This document shows positions 24,109 through 34,558 of a DNA stretch of 64,000 bases, in pieces. The position numbers were made by a program, and so were the translations under genes. Below the pieces are notes generated by a model. It was not told where the DNA came from and made no database searches. It saw only the letters and a program-made list of their open reading frames with translations. Origin of the DNA: Bacteroidales bacterium UBA4116 (GTDB lineage Bacteria; Bacteroidota; Bacteroidia; Bacteroidales; Tannerellaceae); NCBI GenBank assembly GCA_002381645.1, contig DFXE01000007.1:329404-393403 (forward strand), written 5' to 3'. The first letter of the stretch is position 1, and every line of letters begins with the position of its first letter.

Positions 24109-25405
24109 GTAATATATTAGTTTTTTCATTAAACCTTACAATTCCTCTCACATCTCCATAATTATAATTAATAGAGCTTGTAGAATAATAATATGTATTA
24201 TCAATAAATGCATATCCCCAATTGATCAGATAATATAAAGTTGTAATAGTATAGGATGTTTCCTGTGTAGGACCTTCCGCGGGTACGGGATCGCCGTCGG
24301 GGCCATGATCGTATATATCACCGGGATATGAATCTAAATCATTTACATAAATATATATATCTGTATAATAACCTTTTATCTCTTTAAAGCCATCAATAAC
24401 AATCGTATGCCCTTCCTTTATGTTGTTTCCTCCATATCCCCACATTTCCGCTATAACAGGGATATTTGAATTAAGGCTATTTTTTATAACAGAAACATCC
24501 CAAGTTGTTTTTTTAGAACAATTAATCCCATACGATCTCAAGCCAGCATATAAATCTTTATGTAAACTTGCACCAGATTGTTTATCGCCATAATGGGTAC
24601 CTGATAAAACACCTAAATGACCCAATAATCTTGCGATAGCAGTATTATCTCCCTGACGTATCGCATTCCAGGATGTACTTCCCGAGAATGAGTACGTATT
24701 ATTAGACTGATTATAAGTAGCAGTAGCTACTGTTTGAGAAGGGAATCCCCAGATTCTATTCAAATAATCTAACAGCATACCGCCGGCAACAATAGTACAA
24801 CCGACTGGACATTTGCTACTTCCCGTAGATTTGAAAGGACAGAACTGATTATAAGGATCCCCCTGTTTCCAGGATATAGTAAGCAAATGGTTTTTCCCCG
24901 TAGTACTTGAAGTGGACCTTGTATTGTGATAAATCCAACCGCCGGAACCTTTCGTATGTATATATTTCTTTTTTTTATCCAGACTATCCCATACCTTGCA
25001 ATATTCATTTTGTATGGTGTCCTTTTTTACATAATAAATTTCTTCCGACATATGGTCGAACCACATCTTTTGCGCGTCATTCAGGTTTTCCATATCAAGG
25101 CCACAGGAATCATTGAAAGCGATTTTTATGGGAAACCTTTTATCTCCGGGTAAAACTTCAAATCCATTCGGATAATTAACGATATACATTACCGTATCTT
25201 TTAAATATGTTACGGGATTAATACGTGCGTTTGCACTTCGTGTAGAAGTTGAATTTACAGATAAATAATTCTCCACATCGTCTATTCCTACGGCAAAATC
25301 ATTGGTTTGAACTTCAGGCAATTGAGATTCGAGATAAAATTCAGGAGGTTCATTGGCACACGATAATAGGATTGCCAAACTAAAAAATAATAAGGGTTTT
25401 TTCAT
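24089..25405 (-). CDS. C10 (streptopain-type) cysteine protease lipoprotein
   Basis: A 438-residue secreted cysteine protease. The leader ends in a lipobox (AILLSCANEPP), so it is probably a lipoprotein. The N-terminal ~110 residues with DVENYLSV and PGDKRFPIKIAFN resemble the Spi-type inhibitory prodomain. The catalytic domain has DPYNQFCP, the nucleophile Cys in VGCTIVAGGMLLDYL and the catalytic His in KEGHTIVIDGF, with a late DLDSYPGD loop. I start at the ATG at 25405 because the frame's first codon is GTG one position earlier. The barrel gene overlaps its end; in other Bacteroides C10 loci, inhibitor genes sit nearby, but none is seen here. Confidence 0.85.
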   Translation of the reverse strand: MKKPLLFFSLAILLSCANEPPEFYLESQLPEVQTNDFAVGIDDVENYLSVNSTSTRSANARINPVTYLKDTVMYIVNYPNGFEVLPGDKRFPIKIAFNDSCGLDMENLNDAQKMWFDHMSEEIYYVKKDTIQNEYCKVWDSLDKKKKYIHTKGSGGWIYHNTRSTSSTTGKNHLLTISWKQGDPYNQFCPFKSTGSSKCPVGCTIVAGGMLLDYLNRIWGFPSQTVATATYNQSNNTYSFSGSTSWNAIRQGDNTAIARLLGHLGVLSGTHYGDKQSGASLHKDLYAGLRSYGINCSKKTTWDVSVIKNSLNSNIPVIAEMWGYGGNNIKEGHTIVIDGFKEIKGYYTDIYIYVNDLDSYPGDIYDHGPDGDPVPAEGPTQETSYTITTLYYLINWGYAFIDNTYYYSTSSINYNYGDVRGIVRFNEKTNILHGFYKI

Positions 25406-25587
25406 CACATTTAATTAAAAAATTAATCCGGTAAATATAATTATATTTTTATCATAAACAAGTATTCCCAATAAATCATTTGGAATTATTTTAAAGCAAC
25501 GGTAAATCTGGATTTTATATGAAATGATAAGGATTATAATTACTATAGCATAACGTTTATTTAACTGCTGGATTTTCAATTAAATTA

Positions 25588-26445
25588 TTATGTATTTTTT
25601 CCGGATTCTTTTTGTGCGGCTTCCCAGCCAATAATAGCGTTTTTTCGTATCTCTCCGTAACGGTAGCTGCCGATTATGCCCGTCGCTTTTATCACACGAT
25701 GGCACGGGATGAGAAACACAACCGGGTTATTTCCCAGAGCTGTACCGACAGCTCTCTGTGCGCCTCCGTAACCCGATTTAAGGGCTAAATCCGAATACGT
25801 TGTAAGTCCACCGGAAGGAATCTTTAATAAAGTCTCCCATATTTTCAGTTGGAAACAGGTTCCTTTCAAGTGCAATTTTATTTCGTGCGGTTTACTCCAA
25901 TCCTGTGTAAACACGAACAGCGCATCCTGTTGTTGCTTATCGGGAAAGTGCTTATACTTTGCATTTGGAAAAGAACTCTTCAGACGTTGCAGGGCTTCTT
26001 CGCGACCTTCGTCGGCAAAGGTCATGTGGCATATCCCTTTATCGGTAGAAGCTACGATAACAGTCCCAAACGGAGTATCGGCGAAATCATAGTGGATAAA
26101 AAGATTGGCACCTCCATTTTTATATTCACCAGGCGTCATTCCTTCGATATTTATAAACAGGTCGTGCAGGCGGCTTGTACCGGAAAAACCCGCTTCGTAA
26201 CTTGCATCGAATAAGGTAGCATGGGTTTCTTTCAGTATTTTCTTTGCATGCTCCACGCTCAAATACTGGACAAAGCGTTTGGGAGTTACCCCTACCCATT
26301 CCCGGAACATCCGTTGGAAATGAAAGGAACTCATATGGATATGCGATGCAATTTCATCCAGTTTGGGTTGCATGGTATAGTTTTTTACCAAAAACAAAAT
26401 GGCCGCTTCCATTCTATCGTAATCTGTCTGCTTTTGCCCCTTCAT
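25588..26445 (-). CDS. AraC-type regulator / O6-alkylguanine-DNA methyltransferase (Ada-like)
   Basis: A 285-residue fusion. Residues ~5-105 are an AraC double helix-turn-helix (LDEIASHIHMSSFHFQRMFREWVGVTPKRFVQYL). Residues ~110-280 are a methyltransferase with an RNase H-like first part and the active-site block VFLIPCHRVIKATG, whose Cys accepts the alkyl group. E. coli Ada also has an N-terminal Zn-Cys domain that senses methyl phosphotriesters; it is absent here, so activation must follow another route. The gene is divergent to a second methyltransferase across 132 bases. Confidence 0.9.
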   Translation of the reverse strand: MKGQKQTDYDRMEAAILFLVKNYTMQPKLDEIASHIHMSSFHFQRMFREWVGVTPKRFVQYLSVEHAKKILKETHATLFDASYEAGFSGTSRLHDLFINIEGMTPGEYKNGGANLFIHYDFADTPFGTVIVASTDKGICHMTFADEGREEALQRLKSSFPNAKYKHFPDKQQQDALFVFTQDWSKPHEIKLHLKGTCFQLKIWETLLKIPSGGLTTYSDLALKSGYGGAQRAVGTALGNNPVVFLIPCHRVIKATGIIGSYRYGEIRKNAIIGWEAAQKESGKNT

Positions 26446-26577
26446 ATCCTGTCCGTCCTTTTTTCATCGGTAACAACTAATTTTCAATTTGATAACGGTT
26501 ACAAATATAGGCTGTCCATAAAAAACGAATTACCCGATTCTTGCTAAATTTGCATATGCTTACCTATAAAAATAACA

Positions 26578-27165
26578 ATGGACAAAGAATTTGATTGTAG
26601 TCTTTTAAATGAATTGAACATCCATCATAAAAAGGCTATCGGCAACAGTAAAGCGGTTATTTGTATCAAGCCTGTAGAAACGGCAGTGGGAACAATGATA
26701 GCGGGTGCAACCGGTAAGGGAATTTGCTTACTGGAGTTTGCCGACAGCAAGAAACTGGAACGGGAACTTAAACAGCTAATTACGTTATTCAACGCAACGC
26801 TTGAGATGGGCGAAAACATCTATGTCAACACACTTAAGCAACAACTCGGACAATACTTTAAAAGAGAGCTCCGGGAGTTTAGTATACCGTTAGATTTAAA
26901 AGGAACAGATTTTCAGGTACACACATGGCTGGGTTTATTAAATATCCCGTACGGCTCTACAACGACCTACGCTAAACAGGCTGAAGCCCTCGGCAAGCCA
27001 TCTGCCGTAAGAGCGGTTGCCAACGCAAACAGCCAAAACAGGATCTCCATTCTTTTACCTTGTCATAGAGTTATCGGTACAAACGGAAGCCTGACGGGTT
27101 ACGGCGGTGAAATATGGCGGAAGAAAAAATTGCTTGAACTGGAACAAAACACTTTGTGGAGATAG
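26578..27165 (+). CDS. ogt: methylated-DNA--protein-cysteine methyltransferase
   Basis: A 195-residue suicide repair protein that removes alkyl groups from O6 of guanine. The active-site block is SILLPCHRVIGTNGSL, followed by GGEIWRKKKLLELE; the helix-turn-helix that holds DNA is at YGSTTTYAKQAEALGKPSAVRAVANAN. The N-terminal part contains GTMIAGATGKGICLLEFAD. It is divergent to the Ada-like regulator, so the pair probably forms an adaptive-response unit. A TAAATTTG box at 26545-26552 is a likely -7 element. The two proteins share only the family motif and are not recent duplicates. Confidence 0.9.
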   Translation: MDKEFDCSLLNELNIHHKKAIGNSKAVICIKPVETAVGTMIAGATGKGICLLEFADSKKLERELKQLITLFNATLEMGENIYVNTLKQQLGQYFKRELREFSIPLDLKGTDFQVHTWLGLLNIPYGSTTTYAKQAEALGKPSAVRAVANANSQNRISILLPCHRVIGTNGSLTGYGGEIWRKKKLLELEQNTLWR

Positions 27166-27253
27166 GTTACCACGGGTGAAAGATCATCTTCCACTCTCTT
27201 TCGCCCGCTACAAAAGGGTTTGAAGAAGAAAGTGGAAGGTGATGGGGGAAGGT

Positions 27254-29611
27254 TTATTCATCCCGCAAGGCGCCGACCGGATTGCCTGTCGCGGCTTTGT
27301 AGCTGTGCCAGCTGACGGTCAGCAGGGTTACACCTGTTACGATAAGCAACGGCAGGATATAGGTCCATAGGCTGAATCCGGCACGGTAAACGAAATTCTG
27401 CATCCATTGGTGGAGTATCCACCAGGCAACCGGGACGGCTATTACATAGGCAATCCCCACCCATACCATAAACTGCCGGTTCAGCATCATCATGATCTGC
27501 CACGTGGTTGAACCGTTCACCTTGCGGATACCGATCTCCTTTGTCCGTTGTTCGGTTGCATACAATGCCGTGCCGAAAAGGCCGAAACAGGTGAGCAGGA
27601 TACTGATAATAGAATACATCATCAACAGGTCCGACATTTCGAAAAGTTTCCGGTTATTGTCCAGCGCTTTATCGTACATACTCTCATGTTCGAGATATCC
27701 GGACGGATAAAGCTTTTCCCATTCCTCATAAATTTGTTGGATAACAGAAGTATTTGCGGGATCGATACGGACTTTCAGATGGATCCCTTCCCGGTTATAA
27801 CTGATTATAACCTTCCCGATGGGCGTTTCTAAGGAATTTGCTTTATTGGGATTAAAAAAGTCTTCCACTACTCCGGCGATAATATGATCCTTTCCTGCAG
27901 GGGGATGCTCTTCCGTTAAAAGAGGTTCGCGTTCTTTCAGCAATTCACCCACCGGAAGACCGCCATCCGGGAAAAGGCTTTGCGCCCACGTACGGTTGAG
28001 GTAGACCGGGTGAGAATATTGTGTAATGGCTTCTTTCCAGGGTAATCCCTGCAATAAGGTATACCCCATGGTTTCCATGATATTTTCGTCTCCGTCTTCG
28101 AAGGAATACGTTTCGTATTTACCGTCTACAATATCGCCTAAAAACATCATCCCATCCCATAAAGGGTTGCCCGCCGTCAAAGCTTCAATACCGGGAAGAC
28201 CATCGATACGTTCTTTAAACGGAAGCATAGATGTTTTAAAATCCCCTGTCGAAAAGGTATAGATATGTTTATACATTTCGACCTTATCGTATAGTAGTGA
28301 GATTTGTCCGCGGACAGTAAAGGTGCTGATGATCAGGATTGAAGAAATGACAAATTGCAGCACGGCAAGGGAAGCTATAATCCTTTTCCGGGCTTTTCCG
28401 CGGTAAAAACTATTGTATACGGAAATAGAAAGTTCGGGCAAACGCCGGCTCATATAGAAAGCGGGAATACAGGTCAGAACGAGTATAAATGCAGACGTAA
28501 CGGGAAGCATCTGACTACTGTACAGGAAAGAAGGCGGGACGCTGACCGACAGGATACGGTTCATCACTGCCAGTAAATCATATTGTATCAATTGCGCGAT
28601 CAGGAAGCTAAGTCCTACGGTCATGAAAGTATCGGCAAACAACTGCGTACTTAACTGGCCGCTACCGGCTCCCATCAGCTTTTGTACATGTATGGAGTAT
28701 AATTGTTTAAATACACGGGAAAAGCTAAGGTTTATATAATTGAAACAGGCGATAGTCAATATCAGAATAGCGGAAAAGAGCGCAATAAGTAACAAATCCA
28801 TATTTGGTTTCTTCAGTGGCGGGGGCGGAACCGATCCTGAATCGAAACATGCTTCATGGATGCTGTGTAATGTAAATGGAAAATCACGTCCGTTCCGTTG
28901 AATAATTATACTACCCGTTTTAGCCTGTAATTCAGGAATGGAGATATTATCCTTTAGCAGGAAAAAGTTTAATCCACTGATGGGCTGCGCATAAAAAACC
29001 GCATCAAATGCAAATGCTGTCTGACCGTTATCTTCTACCACTGCGGAAACGGTAAAAGAAACCAATGACTCTGCCTTACTTCCCAAATCAGGCCCGAACT
29101 GAATCTGCACAGGTTGACCTACCGGATCTCTCCTTCCGAACAGCCGGCGGGCAAAAGATTCCGTCAGGATTATTCGGTCCGGACCAACCCGCATATCATC
29201 CAGGCTTCCCTTTACTACCTTTTGAGGAAAGAACCGGAGAAAAGTGCTATCTGCCTCGGCTACCTTAAAATCATTGAACGTATTCTCTCCCACTTTGCAA
29301 TAGGTAACGAATTCATAGGGGCATACCCTGCATAATTTATCCAATTCGGGAACCTTACCGAGCAGTTCGGTGATATATGCCGGCCTCATCATATGATAGG
29401 TAGTCATATTATCTCCCGGAACAGTCATTTTGGCCAACACGATCCGGTCTTTATTCGGATTATCCGCTTCTATATTATACTCGTGGATCACAAAGGCGGT
29501 CAACAGGTTGGTACAGGCAATGCCGACGGCAAGGCTGAGGATGGAGATAACGGTAAACGCCTTATTACGCGACCAGCTCCGGAAAATAAGTTTAAATGAT
29601 ACGTGCTTCAT
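27254..29611 (-). CDS. FtsX/MacB-type ABC transporter permease (third of operon)
   Basis: A 785-residue permease with two FtsX modules. A first transmembrane helix near residue 20 (KAFTVISILSLAVGIACTNLL) precedes a periplasmic MacB core domain; transmembrane segments near residues 285, 345, 375 and 425 close the first module, and a second periplasmic domain and the final FtsX module follow (EIGIRKVNGSTTWQIMMM, then NPVGALRDE at the end). Such proteins pair with an ATPase of the LolD/MacB type to move substrates or act on the outer envelope. No ATPase lies in the window. It is the last of three tandem permeases, 28 bases after the middle one. Confidence 0.88.
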   Translation of the reverse strand: MKHVSFKLIFRSWSRNKAFTVISILSLAVGIACTNLLTAFVIHEYNIEADNPNKDRIVLAKMTVPGDNMTTYHMMRPAYITELLGKVPELDKLCRVCPYEFVTYCKVGENTFNDFKVAEADSTFLRFFPQKVVKGSLDDMRVGPDRIILTESFARRLFGRRDPVGQPVQIQFGPDLGSKAESLVSFTVSAVVEDNGQTAFAFDAVFYAQPISGLNFFLLKDNISIPELQAKTGSIIIQRNGRDFPFTLHSIHEACFDSGSVPPPPLKKPNMDLLLIALFSAILILTIACFNYINLSFSRVFKQLYSIHVQKLMGAGSGQLSTQLFADTFMTVGLSFLIAQLIQYDLLAVMNRILSVSVPPSFLYSSQMLPVTSAFILVLTCIPAFYMSRRLPELSISVYNSFYRGKARKRIIASLAVLQFVISSILIISTFTVRGQISLLYDKVEMYKHIYTFSTGDFKTSMLPFKERIDGLPGIEALTAGNPLWDGMMFLGDIVDGKYETYSFEDGDENIMETMGYTLLQGLPWKEAITQYSHPVYLNRTWAQSLFPDGGLPVGELLKEREPLLTEEHPPAGKDHIIAGVVEDFFNPNKANSLETPIGKVIISYNREGIHLKVRIDPANTSVIQQIYEEWEKLYPSGYLEHESMYDKALDNNRKLFEMSDLLMMYSIISILLTCFGLFGTALYATEQRTKEIGIRKVNGSTTWQIMMMLNRQFMVWVGIAYVIAVPVAWWILHQWMQNFVYRAGFSLWTYILPLLIVTGVTLLTVSWHSYKAATGNPVGALRDE

Positions 29612-29639
29612 GATATTCTAATTTAACATTCGCAATTTC

Positions 29640-31997
29640 TTATTCATCCCGTAAGGCATGCACCGGATTACCCGTGGCAGCTTTGTAGCTGTGCCAACTG
29701 ACGGTAAGCAGGGTTATAACGGTTACAATAATAAACGGCAGGACATATGTCCATAGACTGAATCCGGCGCGGTGAACGAAGTTCTGCATCCATTGGCGGA
29801 GCAACCACCAGGCCAGGGGGACAGCTATCACATACGCGATCACGATCCAACGGATAAACTGCCCGTTAAGCATCATCATGATCTGCCGGGTGGTAGAACC
29901 GTTTACCTTACGTATGCCGATCTCTTTCGTACGCTGTTCAATTGCATACAGAGCCATTCCGAACAGTCCGAAACAAGTGAGCAGAAGACTGATGATGGAG
30001 TACATCATCAACAGGTCCGACATTTCAAAAAGTTTTTTATTATACGCCAACACGACGTCGTACATGCTCTTATGTTCGAGCAGTTGTTCGGGATAAAGCC
30101 GGCTCCCTTCTTCATAAATGCGACGGATCACTTCTGCGGTTTGTCCGGGATCGGTTTTAACCTGCATGAAAATGCATCTTTCACCGTTATAAGCGATGAT
30201 GCCCGGAAAATCGGGAGTCTCCAGGTTATACCTGAAATAATTTTCGATCACCCCTCCGATAATATGATCTCCTGCCGGATAATTCCGGTGTATCCCGTCA
30301 TAAAGCGTCAGCTTGTCGCCTACGGGAAGATTGCCGTCGGGAAACAGCTGTTCCGCGTACGACCGCGTCAGGTATACCGGATTGGCATATATTTGTATTG
30401 CTTCTTTCCAGGGTAGCCCCTGGATTATTTTATGTTCCATAACGTCCATTATTCCTTCATCGCCATCATCAAACATCATCGTCCGGAACTTTGTCTCCCC
30501 GTTTTCCTCGTATTGTTCCGCATAACTCAGGGCATATTCCAGTGTTGAGCTGCTTGAACCGATGGCCCGTATACCGGGAAAATGCGCGACACGTTCGATA
30601 AGGGGCCGCATGGAAGTTTGGTTATCACCCGCGGAAAACGCATACAGGTTCTTATAATCGGCCGTCTTTTGGTAGACAAGCGAAAGCTGGTTACGCACGG
30701 AGAAGGTACCGATTATTAATACAAACGATATAATAAATTGCAAAACAGCTAAAGAGGCGATGATCCGTTGTTTGGACTTCCCCCGGTAGAAATTATTATA
30801 AACGGAAACAGACATGTTGGGCAGGCGGCTGCTCATATAGATCGCGGGTATAAGCGCCAGGACAAGAATAAAGCCTAACGTGACCGGCAATACCTGATTG
30901 GTATATAAAAAAGAGGCGGGCACCTGTGCGGACAGAATGCTGTTCAACGTCGCCAGCAAATCATACTGCAACAATTGCGCGATCAGGAAACCAAGCCCCA
31001 CAGTCATAAACGTATCGGCGAACAATTGCACACGTAGCTGTCTCGCCCCGGCTCCCATGAGTTTCTGTACATGTATGGAATATAATTGCTTGAAAACGCG
31101 GGAGAAGCTGAGGTTTATGTAATTAAAACAGGCTATCGCGAGGATCAGGATGGCGGAAAATAATGCAACAAACAGTAAGGTCGTATTGGGTTTCTTAACG
31201 GGCGAACTGTATAATTCCTTATCGAGTGCAGCTTCCTGAATACCCAAAAAGGAATAGTTAACTTCCCTGCCCCTGTCATCGGAGAGATTAAACAAATTAT
31301 TAGTTTTTGCCTGTAATCCGGCAATCGTCATATTGTTCTTCAAAAGAAACAGATGGGCACCGGTAGCCGGCCTTCCAAAAATCAGGATATCATAGTTCAA
31401 AGCCGACTGATCCTTCTTTTTAACGACAGCAGAAACAGTTAATGTCAATAAACCCGGTTTATCCCCGGGGAAGCCGGAAGACCACTTTTGCATACGTACT
31501 GTTTTCCCGACCGGGTTATCCCTACCGAATAACCGCTTGGAGAAAGATTCTGTCAATATTATTTTATCCGGATCTTTTAACGCTTCCTCCACGTTTCCCA
31601 TTATTACATCCTGAGGAAAGAAACGGACAAAAATACTATCGGTTTTTAACATCCGGAAATCGGTATAAACGTGTTCTCCTACTTTTAACGTGCTGCTGGT
31701 TAATTGTTCTATTGTAGTAGATGAATCCAGTTCAGGCACCTGGCTGATCAATAATCCGGGAATATTGGCCGGATGGTTATCGGCATACCGGTAACCGGTC
31801 CCGGCGATTTCACGTTGTAATACCGCAATCCTGTCTTTATTCGGATTACCGGCCTCTATGTTATATTCATGGATAACAAAGGCGGCCAGCAGATTGGTAC
31901 AGGCAATGCCGACGGCAAGGCTGAGAATGGAAATAATCGTAAATGCTTTATTACGCCACCAGCTGCGGTAGATGAGTTTAAATGATATGTTTCTCAT
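29640..31997 (-). CDS. FtsX/MacB-type ABC transporter permease (second of operon)
   Basis: A 785-residue paralogue of the genes on both sides, with the same layout: SLAVGIACTNLLAAFVIHEYNIEA at the N-terminus, ending NPVHALRDE. The first 60 and last 150 residues are nearly the same as in the downstream gene, while the periplasmic domains differ strongly; this mosaic suggests duplication with diversified substrate-facing parts or gene conversion at the ends. It lies 24 bases after the first permease. Confidence 0.88.
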   Translation of the reverse strand: MRNISFKLIYRSWWRNKAFTIISILSLAVGIACTNLLAAFVIHEYNIEAGNPNKDRIAVLQREIAGTGYRYADNHPANIPGLLISQVPELDSSTTIEQLTSSTLKVGEHVYTDFRMLKTDSIFVRFFPQDVIMGNVEEALKDPDKIILTESFSKRLFGRDNPVGKTVRMQKWSSGFPGDKPGLLTLTVSAVVKKKDQSALNYDILIFGRPATGAHLFLLKNNMTIAGLQAKTNNLFNLSDDRGREVNYSFLGIQEAALDKELYSSPVKKPNTTLLFVALFSAILILAIACFNYINLSFSRVFKQLYSIHVQKLMGAGARQLRVQLFADTFMTVGLGFLIAQLLQYDLLATLNSILSAQVPASFLYTNQVLPVTLGFILVLALIPAIYMSSRLPNMSVSVYNNFYRGKSKQRIIASLAVLQFIISFVLIIGTFSVRNQLSLVYQKTADYKNLYAFSAGDNQTSMRPLIERVAHFPGIRAIGSSSSTLEYALSYAEQYEENGETKFRTMMFDDGDEGIMDVMEHKIIQGLPWKEAIQIYANPVYLTRSYAEQLFPDGNLPVGDKLTLYDGIHRNYPAGDHIIGGVIENYFRYNLETPDFPGIIAYNGERCIFMQVKTDPGQTAEVIRRIYEEGSRLYPEQLLEHKSMYDVVLAYNKKLFEMSDLLMMYSIISLLLTCFGLFGMALYAIEQRTKEIGIRKVNGSTTRQIMMMLNGQFIRWIVIAYVIAVPLAWWLLRQWMQNFVHRAGFSLWTYVLPFIIVTVITLLTVSWHSYKAATGNPVHALRDE

Positions 31998-32021
31998 TGT
32001 ATTGGATTTTATTCGGATTAT

Positions 32022-34394
32022 CTATTCACTCCTGAGCGCTTTTACAGGATTGCCGGAGGCTGCTTTATAACTATGCCAGCTTACAGTTAATAAGGTAATA
32101 CCCGTTACTACGATCAAAGCCAACAGGAATGAATTTACCGTTATTTCCGTACGATAGGCAAATCCCATCAACCATTGGTTCAGGAGAAGCCACGCAACCG
32201 GGACTGCGATCAGGAAAGCGATACCGATCCTTACCATAAATTGTTTATTAAGTAATGTGACGATTTGCCTTGTCGTAGCCCCGTTTACCTTTCGGATACC
32301 GATCTCTTTCGTACGTTGTCCGGCGGCATATAAAGCAATACCGAATATCCCGGAGCAGGTGAGGAGAATACTGATCAGTGAGTACATCAGCAAGAGGTCT
32401 GCCAGTCCGATCGTTTTTTGGTTGAGGGTAAGGAAATCTTCAAAAACATTGCTGTAGGTGAATAGTGTGCCGGGATTATGTTTTTCCCATATTTGCCTGA
32501 CCCGGGCCAACCGTTCCGGGTGCTTTTCATCTAAGCGAAAATACACGTAAGCATCGGGGATGTTTTTCCCTTCCTCGATATGGATTATCGCCGGAGGAAT
32601 CTCCTTTTCCAGCGAACCTATGAAAAAATCTTCCACTACTCCGACAATGGTTGTGACCGGGGCTTGTTCCGGAGCGTCCTCTTTATGCCGGAAATCAACG
32701 TTTTTATTATACCGCTTAAGCGGCTGCCCCACCGGGTTCTCTCCTTTTTCTACAAACATGTCAGCAAAACGCCGGTTGACGTAAACCGGAAAAGGGAAAC
32801 GTGCTTTTGCTTCGCCGGGTTGGAGGCCCTGCAGTAACTGAATACGGAAATTGGAGAGGAAACCGGTACCACCACCCAATTCGGCTAAGGACAAATGGGT
32901 CTCATTCCCTTTATCATCCGGTATGACTATCTGCCGTAAGCCATAGTGAAATAAGGATAACATAGTGGTGTTGACCTCACCGACTTCGGGATGGGTACGC
33001 AGCTCCTCTACAAATGATCTCATATGGGCGGCATTTCCCTGCAGCTCTATTTCGATTAATCCTTCATATCCTTCTCCGCCCTGACGGATCAAACCGGTTT
33101 GTTTATTGACCGTCAGGGTCGCGATAATTAAGATAATGGATATTACATATTGTATTCCGGATAAGGTGGATATGATATTCTGTTTCTTTTTACCGCCTGT
33201 AAGGTCATGATAGCGCTGCCGGGAAAGAACCGACATTTTTCGGCTCATATAAACGGCCGGTATGACGGAAAGGATAAGTATCAGTCCTGCTAAAAACGGT
33301 AATACCTGTCCGCTGAAAATAAAAGAAATGTTCATTTGCCCGGATAAGACGGTATTAAAAACCGGTATCAGGTCATACATGATAAGCAATGAGAGAATAA
33401 ATCCGGCAAGCACGGTGAAAAAGATATCCGCAAAAAGTTGTTTATTGATCTCTATGTTTGAGGCTCCCATCAACTGTTGGATATGTAAAATCCTGACTTG
33501 TTGGAGCAGACGGGATAAATTGAGATTAATATAATTGAAGCAACCGATCAGCAGGATCAGCAGGGCTGAAAAGAAACCAATATTCAGGGTGAGTCTGTTT
33601 TGCCTGTTAATATACGGCAGTGACTGCGAGGTATATTCTTTAAAATAGTTTTCCTGTAAGGTATACAGGTAGTAACGTCCTTCATCCTTCATAAAAGTGG
33701 GAATGCCGTCTTCTTTCAGACGGAGGGCAAATTGCTCTGCATCTACAGATTGATTCATAAGAAGGAAAGATGTTCCGCCATATTCTGTTTCCATAGCAGT
33801 AATACCATCAAATGAAAGGGCGGCCTGGTCGTATTCTTTGATCACGGCTACGACCTGGTAGGTAGCGCCTTCATCGGGCGTTTTATTTATATAAACGGTT
33901 TGGCCTACCGGATTTTCCCTGCCGAAGAAACGACGGGCAGTAGTTTCCGTTAGCGCGATCTTGCCGGGCTCTGTTAATGCTTCTTCCAGGTTTCCCTCAA
34001 GTACACGGTAAGGGAAAAAACGCAGGAAAGAGGCTTCCGCCTGCAGTAGTATAATGGGATCATATATCGTTTCTCCAACCGTAATTTGTGATATACCTGC
34101 CAGATTGAGGCACAAGTAATCCTCAACTTCAGGGTAATGGTTTTTTATGCTGGTTAAAACATCATGGCCGGTGAAGAGTACCTTTTCACCAGACTGAAAA
34201 GGAGAATCCTGAGCCAGGCAATATATTCGATTTTTATACGGATTCTTTGCTTCGACATTATATTCATGAATAACAAAAGCAGCCAGTAGATTAGTACATG
34301 CCATACCCACCGCCAGGCTGAGAATGGAGATAACCGTAAACGTTTTATTACGCTGCCAACTCCGGAATATGAGTTTGAATGATATGTTTTTCAT
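32022..34394 (-). CDS. FtsX/MacB-type ABC transporter permease (first of operon)
   Basis: A 790-residue permease, first of the three-gene minus-strand operon. Same plan: SLAVGMACTNLLAAFVIHEYNVEA at the start, EIGIRKVNGATTRQIVTLLNKQF in the last module and NPVKALRSE at the end. The start at 34394 faces the divergent response regulator gene across 282 bases, which hold an operator-like 17-mer (34559-34575). I could not find a sigma-54 or a clear TTTG/TAnnTTTG promoter for it by eye. Confidence 0.88.
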   Translation of the reverse strand: MKNISFKLIFRSWQRNKTFTVISILSLAVGMACTNLLAAFVIHEYNVEAKNPYKNRIYCLAQDSPFQSGEKVLFTGHDVLTSIKNHYPEVEDYLCLNLAGISQITVGETIYDPIILLQAEASFLRFFPYRVLEGNLEEALTEPGKIALTETTARRFFGRENPVGQTVYINKTPDEGATYQVVAVIKEYDQAALSFDGITAMETEYGGTSFLLMNQSVDAEQFALRLKEDGIPTFMKDEGRYYLYTLQENYFKEYTSQSLPYINRQNRLTLNIGFFSALLILLIGCFNYINLNLSRLLQQVRILHIQQLMGASNIEINKQLFADIFFTVLAGFILSLLIMYDLIPVFNTVLSGQMNISFIFSGQVLPFLAGLILILSVIPAVYMSRKMSVLSRQRYHDLTGGKKKQNIISTLSGIQYVISIILIIATLTVNKQTGLIRQGGEGYEGLIEIELQGNAAHMRSFVEELRTHPEVGEVNTTMLSLFHYGLRQIVIPDDKGNETHLSLAELGGGTGFLSNFRIQLLQGLQPGEAKARFPFPVYVNRRFADMFVEKGENPVGQPLKRYNKNVDFRHKEDAPEQAPVTTIVGVVEDFFIGSLEKEIPPAIIHIEEGKNIPDAYVYFRLDEKHPERLARVRQIWEKHNPGTLFTYSNVFEDFLTLNQKTIGLADLLLMYSLISILLTCSGIFGIALYAAGQRTKEIGIRKVNGATTRQIVTLLNKQFMVRIGIAFLIAVPVAWLLLNQWLMGFAYRTEITVNSFLLALIVVTGITLLTVSWHSYKAASGNPVKALRSE

Positions 34395-34558
34395 TATAAT
34401 TCCATCCTTTTAAAATCAGTTATTTTACATAATCGGGTAGCATCGGATTACTTGTAGCATCGGCGCCGGACTACCGAAAATGTTCTTTTTCAAAGCTAAC
34501 CTGTATTTGTTTGGGCGTCAACAAAAACAGATTCTCTTTGACATAATAAAGCGTAAAT

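Noticed and set aside
27254..34394. A single polyprotein or recent triplication
   Set aside because: Each gene has its own start, stop and 24-28-base gap, and the periplasmic domains are too different for a recent triplication.
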